Translations under genes and position numbers: made by a program
Part shown: one piece after another, positions 14,819 to 16,747 of the stretch
Position numbering within the stretch: position 1 is the stretch's first letter
Layout of the letters: every line of letters begins with the position of its first letter
Origin: Miniphocaeibacter sp964345925
Lineage (GTDB): Bacteria > Bacillota > Clostridia > Tissierellales > Peptoniphilaceae
Length of the DNA stretch: 16,747 nucleotides
NCBI GenBank assembly: GCA_964345925.1
Contig: CAYFSP010000038.1
Coordinates: 1 to 16,747 of the forward strand
Direction of reading: 5' to 3'
Notes under the pieces: model-generated
What the model was told of the DNA's origin: nothing
Databases searched by the model: none
The model's input: only the letters and a program-made list of their open reading frames with translations

Positions 14819-15481
14819 TTAAATTTTTATTTCATAAAACTCTGCTAATTGTTTTAATGCATTTTCAAACACCTTTACATCCTGTTTCCCAGATGCACCA
14901 TACCTATTGTCAAAAAGAAAAAATGGTACAGATTTTACTTGGTACTGATATCCATCATATTTATCCTTGTCAATTTCATCTTCAAATTTATTAGAATGTA
15001 AAACACATTTTGCATCTTCTACATTTAATCCAGTTTTCTCTACTATTTTTAAAATTTCTTCTTCACTATTTAAATTCAGTCCCTTGTTAAAATATCCATC
15101 CATAATGTTTTCTATAAATTCTTTTTCTTTACCTACAGATTTTGCAAATTTAGTTAATTTATGTGCATTATGAGTGTTTGAAGTCACCATAATATCATAA
15201 TTGTAGTCAAGACCTATATCCTTTGCTTGTTCAATAACCTCTTTGATTTCTGACATAATAATTCCTAAAGGCTTATCCGAATTCTCTTGCAAATAATCGT
15301 ATTTAAGAATTGATATATCCTTATCTGCATTTTCATCTAATTCATATGCTCTATAATTCACTTCTACCAAATCTTCTATACCTAAATTCTCTATTGCATT
15401 ATCTAAATTTCTTTTTCCCATATAACAAAAAGGACATACAAAATCAGAGAAAATATCCACTTTTATTTTTTTATTTTCCAT
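14819..15481 (-). CDS. DsbA family thiol oxidoreductase (FrnE-like)
   Basis: A 220-residue thioredoxin-fold protein with a long helical insertion, as in the FrnE/DsbA-like group. The active site is Cys16-Pro-Phe-Cys19 near the N-terminus (FVCPFCYMGKRNL), and the cis-proline is Pro186 in SVPFFLF. The NTHNAHKL segment (102-109) and ASGKQ (196-200) match conserved positions of the group. There is no signal peptide, so it should act in the cytoplasm, probably in thiol-disulfide exchange or isomerisation. Its natural substrate is unknown. AAGGTGA before the ATG supports the start. It is a single-gene unit with its own terminator, with gene remnants directly upstream. Confidence 0.9.
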   Translation of the reverse strand: MENKKIKVDIFSDFVCPFCYMGKRNLDNAIENLGIEDLVEVNYRAYELDENADKDISILKYDYLQENSDKPLGIIMSEIKEVIEQAKDIGLDYNYDIMVTSNTHNAHKLTKFAKSVGKEKEFIENIMDGYFNKGLNLNSEEEILKIVEKTGLNVEDAKCVLHSNKFEDEIDKDKYDGYQYQVKSVPFFLFDNRYGASGKQDVKVFENALKQLAEFYEIKI

Positions 15482-15539
15482 ATATTCACCTTCTTAAAAT
15501 ATTTGCAAAAAATATATACCCCTAATTAGTAATATTAAT

Positions 15540-15590
15540 CATTTGATTATTTCATATATATTATGTTATAGTGCACTATACAATCAAATG
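15540..15590. repeat. Nested inverted repeats at the DUF1905 breakpoint
   Basis: Perfect 9-base arms CATTTGATT (15540-15548) and AATCAAATG (15582-15590) bracket a perfect 14-base palindrome TATAGTGCACTATA (15567-15580). The right-hand arm is the coding sequence for the last conserved residues of the DUF1905 fragment. Confidence 0.6.
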
Positions 15591-15717
15591 TAGCATGAAC
15601 CTTTACTCTACCCTTGCCAAACTCCTCTCTAACATCGTAAGGAAAGTCTATATATGCTCCGTTTATATCTGGAACTTTTTTTATTACTGCTTCAAATTCA
15701 TATATTTTTTTATTCAT
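15547..15717 (-). pseudogene. DUF1905-domain protein, truncated remnant
   Basis: The first 45 residues (MNKKIYEFEAVIKKVPDING, then IDFPYDVREEFGKGRVKV and HATFD) fit the start of DUF1905 proteins, which are about 90-100 residues of unknown function. After HATFD the similarity ends abruptly: the next 11 residues are unrelated and a stop follows, giving 56 residues in all. The rest of the domain is absent from the following sequence. The junction coincides with the nested inverted repeats at 15540-15590. The ribosome binding site is weak (GGGTAA). I call it a decayed gene; a functional short protein is less likely. Confidence 0.65.
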
Positions 15718-15723
15718 TTATTA

Positions 15724-15795
15724 TTACCCAACTAACCTTTCTATAGCTTCTTCTTTCGTCTCTATAAAATAATAATATTTCCCATTATTGCTTTC
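15724..15795 (-). pseudogene. C-terminal gene remnant upstream of the DUF1905 fragment
   Basis: A short open stretch bounded by an in-frame stop encodes NNGKYYYFIETKEEAIERLV plus Gly and then a stop, which reads like the end of a real protein. No start codon or ribosome binding site is present. It ends 6 bases before the DUF1905 start, as in a former operon. The family was not recognised, and chance cannot be excluded. Confidence 0.3.
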
Positions 15796-15943
15796 CTATA
15801 TAAAGTCGTTTAAAGCTTTACTTTTAATATTACCCTATATTACTAATAAATATATACTATAATTCACCCCTCAAATTATTATAACTTATTAAATTATATT
15901 TGCATTTTATTTTTATGAAAACATTTTCTTTTCTGTGATAATA

Positions 15944-15952
15944 TGATATAAT
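15944..15952 (+). promoter_or_regulatory. Extended -10 promoter of ndk
   Basis: TGATATAAT is a perfect extended -10 element 27 bases before the ndk ATG. The -35 region (TTTTCT at 17 bases) is poor, as is common for extended -10 promoters. The 15800-15940 stretch before it is A/T-rich with no gene seen. Confidence 0.6.
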
Positions 15953-15978
15953 CTTGAAAATATGTTTAGAGGTGTGTT

Positions 15979-16371
15979 ATGGAGAAAACTTTAGTTTTAA
16001 TTAAGCCAGATGCTGTTGAAAGAAATTTAATTGGTAAAATTCTTTCAATTTATGAAGACAACGGATTAAAGATTAAGTATTTGAAAATGATAAATGCCAG
16101 TAGAGAACTTGCTGAAGAACATTATATTGAACATAAGGAAAAACCATTTTTTGACTCTGTTGTAAACTATATTACAAGAAGTCCTATCGTAGCTGTTGTT
16201 CTTGAAGGAAACTCAGCTATTGAAAGGGTAAGAAAACTAAATGGTTCTACTAAATCACCTGATCCAGATACTATTAGAGGTAAGTATGCTACCAGTGTTG
16301 AAGAAAACTGTGTACATGCTTCTGATTCGACGGAAAGTGCTAAAAGGGAAATGATGGTTTGGTTTGTCTAG
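15979..16371 (+). CDS. ndk: Nucleoside diphosphate kinase
   Basis: It transfers the terminal phosphate of ATP to other nucleoside diphosphates through a phospho-histidine, balancing the NTP pools in the cytoplasm. The 130-residue product is slightly shorter than usual. It has the N-terminal ATP-site segment TLVLIKPDAVERNLIG, the TIRGKYA segment (98-104) and the active-site motif NCVHASDS with catalytic His113. The Kpn-loop region is compact (NGSTKSPDPDTIRG). AGAGGTG is correctly placed before the ATG. It is the first plus-strand gene in the window, with its own promoter, and its last 8 bases overlap the frame of the GNAT gene. Confidence 0.97.
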   Translation: MEKTLVLIKPDAVERNLIGKILSIYEDNGLKIKYLKMINASRELAEEHYIEHKEKPFFDSVVNYITRSPIVAVVLEGNSAIERVRKLNGSTKSPDPDTIRGKYATSVEENCVHASDSTESAKREMMVWFV

Positions 16372-16696
16372 ATATAAAATAAAGTTCATTGAAGATTATA
16401 AAAGATTACATTATTTAAACTTACTCTTTATTGCTGATGAAAATATAAAAATGATTTATAAATATTTATTTAACGGAACCATGATTTGTCTTTACGATAA
16501 AAATCTCTTATCCCTTGCTATAGTCTCAAAGGAAGGTACAAATATTTTTGAAATTAAAAATATTGTTGTACCTACGAAGTATCAACATTTAGGATATGGT
16601 AGCAAAATGATAGATATTATTTTAAAATATTATAAAAACTATGCTAAAGAGATTTATGTTGGTACTGGTAATAGTATTTTAACCACTTCTTTTTAG
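16364..16696 (+). pseudogene. GNAT family acetyltransferase, C-terminally broken
   Basis: The 110-residue frame opens with TTG inside the end of ndk and has no ATG near its start. Its second half carries the acetyl-CoA binding motif of GNAT proteins, IKNIVVPTKYQHLGYGSKMI, with the QxxGYG loop, then a YVGTGNSIL strand. Other members then continue with a tyrosine/glycine-containing last strand. Here a stop comes after LTTSF, while the +1 frame continues with LLFRPCEIFSVN, resembling the expected ending, and then stops too. At least one and probably two shifts or a decayed end are implied. The substrate is unknown. The overlap with ndk suggests translational coupling. The window ends 51 bases later, so the original 3' end may be outside. 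Confidence 0.6.
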
Positions 16697-16747
16697 GCCA
16701 TGTGAAATCTTTTCTGTAAATTAGATTTTTCTATAACAAGATAATTT

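Noticed and set aside
1..16747. CRISPR arrays, tRNA or rRNA genes, transposases, phage genes
   Set aside because: No regularly spaced repeats, tRNA-like cloverleaf, rRNA segments or recombinase/transposase motifs were seen on either strand.

Overview
The window is AT-rich DNA (about 70% A+T by eye) with strong AGGAGG/AAGGTGG-type ribosome binding sites, sigma-A type promoters, hairpin plus T-tract terminators and a DUF1905 remnant. This fits a low-GC Gram-positive anaerobe of the Clostridia/Tissierellia type. That placement is inference from composition and gene content; no 16S rRNA or species marker was read. A run of exactly 100 N (7562-7661) shows that this is a scaffolded draft, so gene adjacency across it is provisional.

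Layout. 1-1049 (-) is the N-terminal third of SecA. 1315-2804 (-) is an aspartate kinase followed 2 bases later by an unlabelled 51-residue membrane protein, with a terminator overlapping its stop codon. 3273-3752 (-) is an orphan lipoprotein, and 4056-4961 (-) is a 2-hydroxyacid dehydrogenase of the SerA type that has lost its catalytic arginine. 5279-10630 (-) is a signal-response block: OmpR-type regulator, sensor kinase (frameshifted in a 7-base homopolymer), CPBP/CAAX membrane protease, [N gap], ABC ATPase, ABC-2 permease and type I signal peptidase. 10744-13012 (-) is a full-length ABC exporter and a hotdog acyl-CoA thioesterase. 13159-14481 (-) is an NCS2 nucleobase permease behind a textbook promoter and a leader of about 160 nt that looks structured. 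14819-15481 (-) is a DsbA/FrnE-type thiol oxidoreductase. 15547-15795 (-) holds two gene remnants. 15979-16747 (+) has nucleoside diphosphate kinase overlapping a broken GNAT acetyltransferase.

How genes may work together. The regulator/kinase overlap by 14 bases and the ATPase/permease overlap by 8 bases, so each pair is translationally coupled. With the CPBP protease between them, the block resembles envelope-stress or antimicrobial-peptide sensing and resistance loci, which is inference. Most other transcription units are single genes, each closed by its own terminator. The points most worth a second look are the permease leader, the Arg-less dehydrogenase, the frameshifted kinase and the lysC-coupled small membrane protein.
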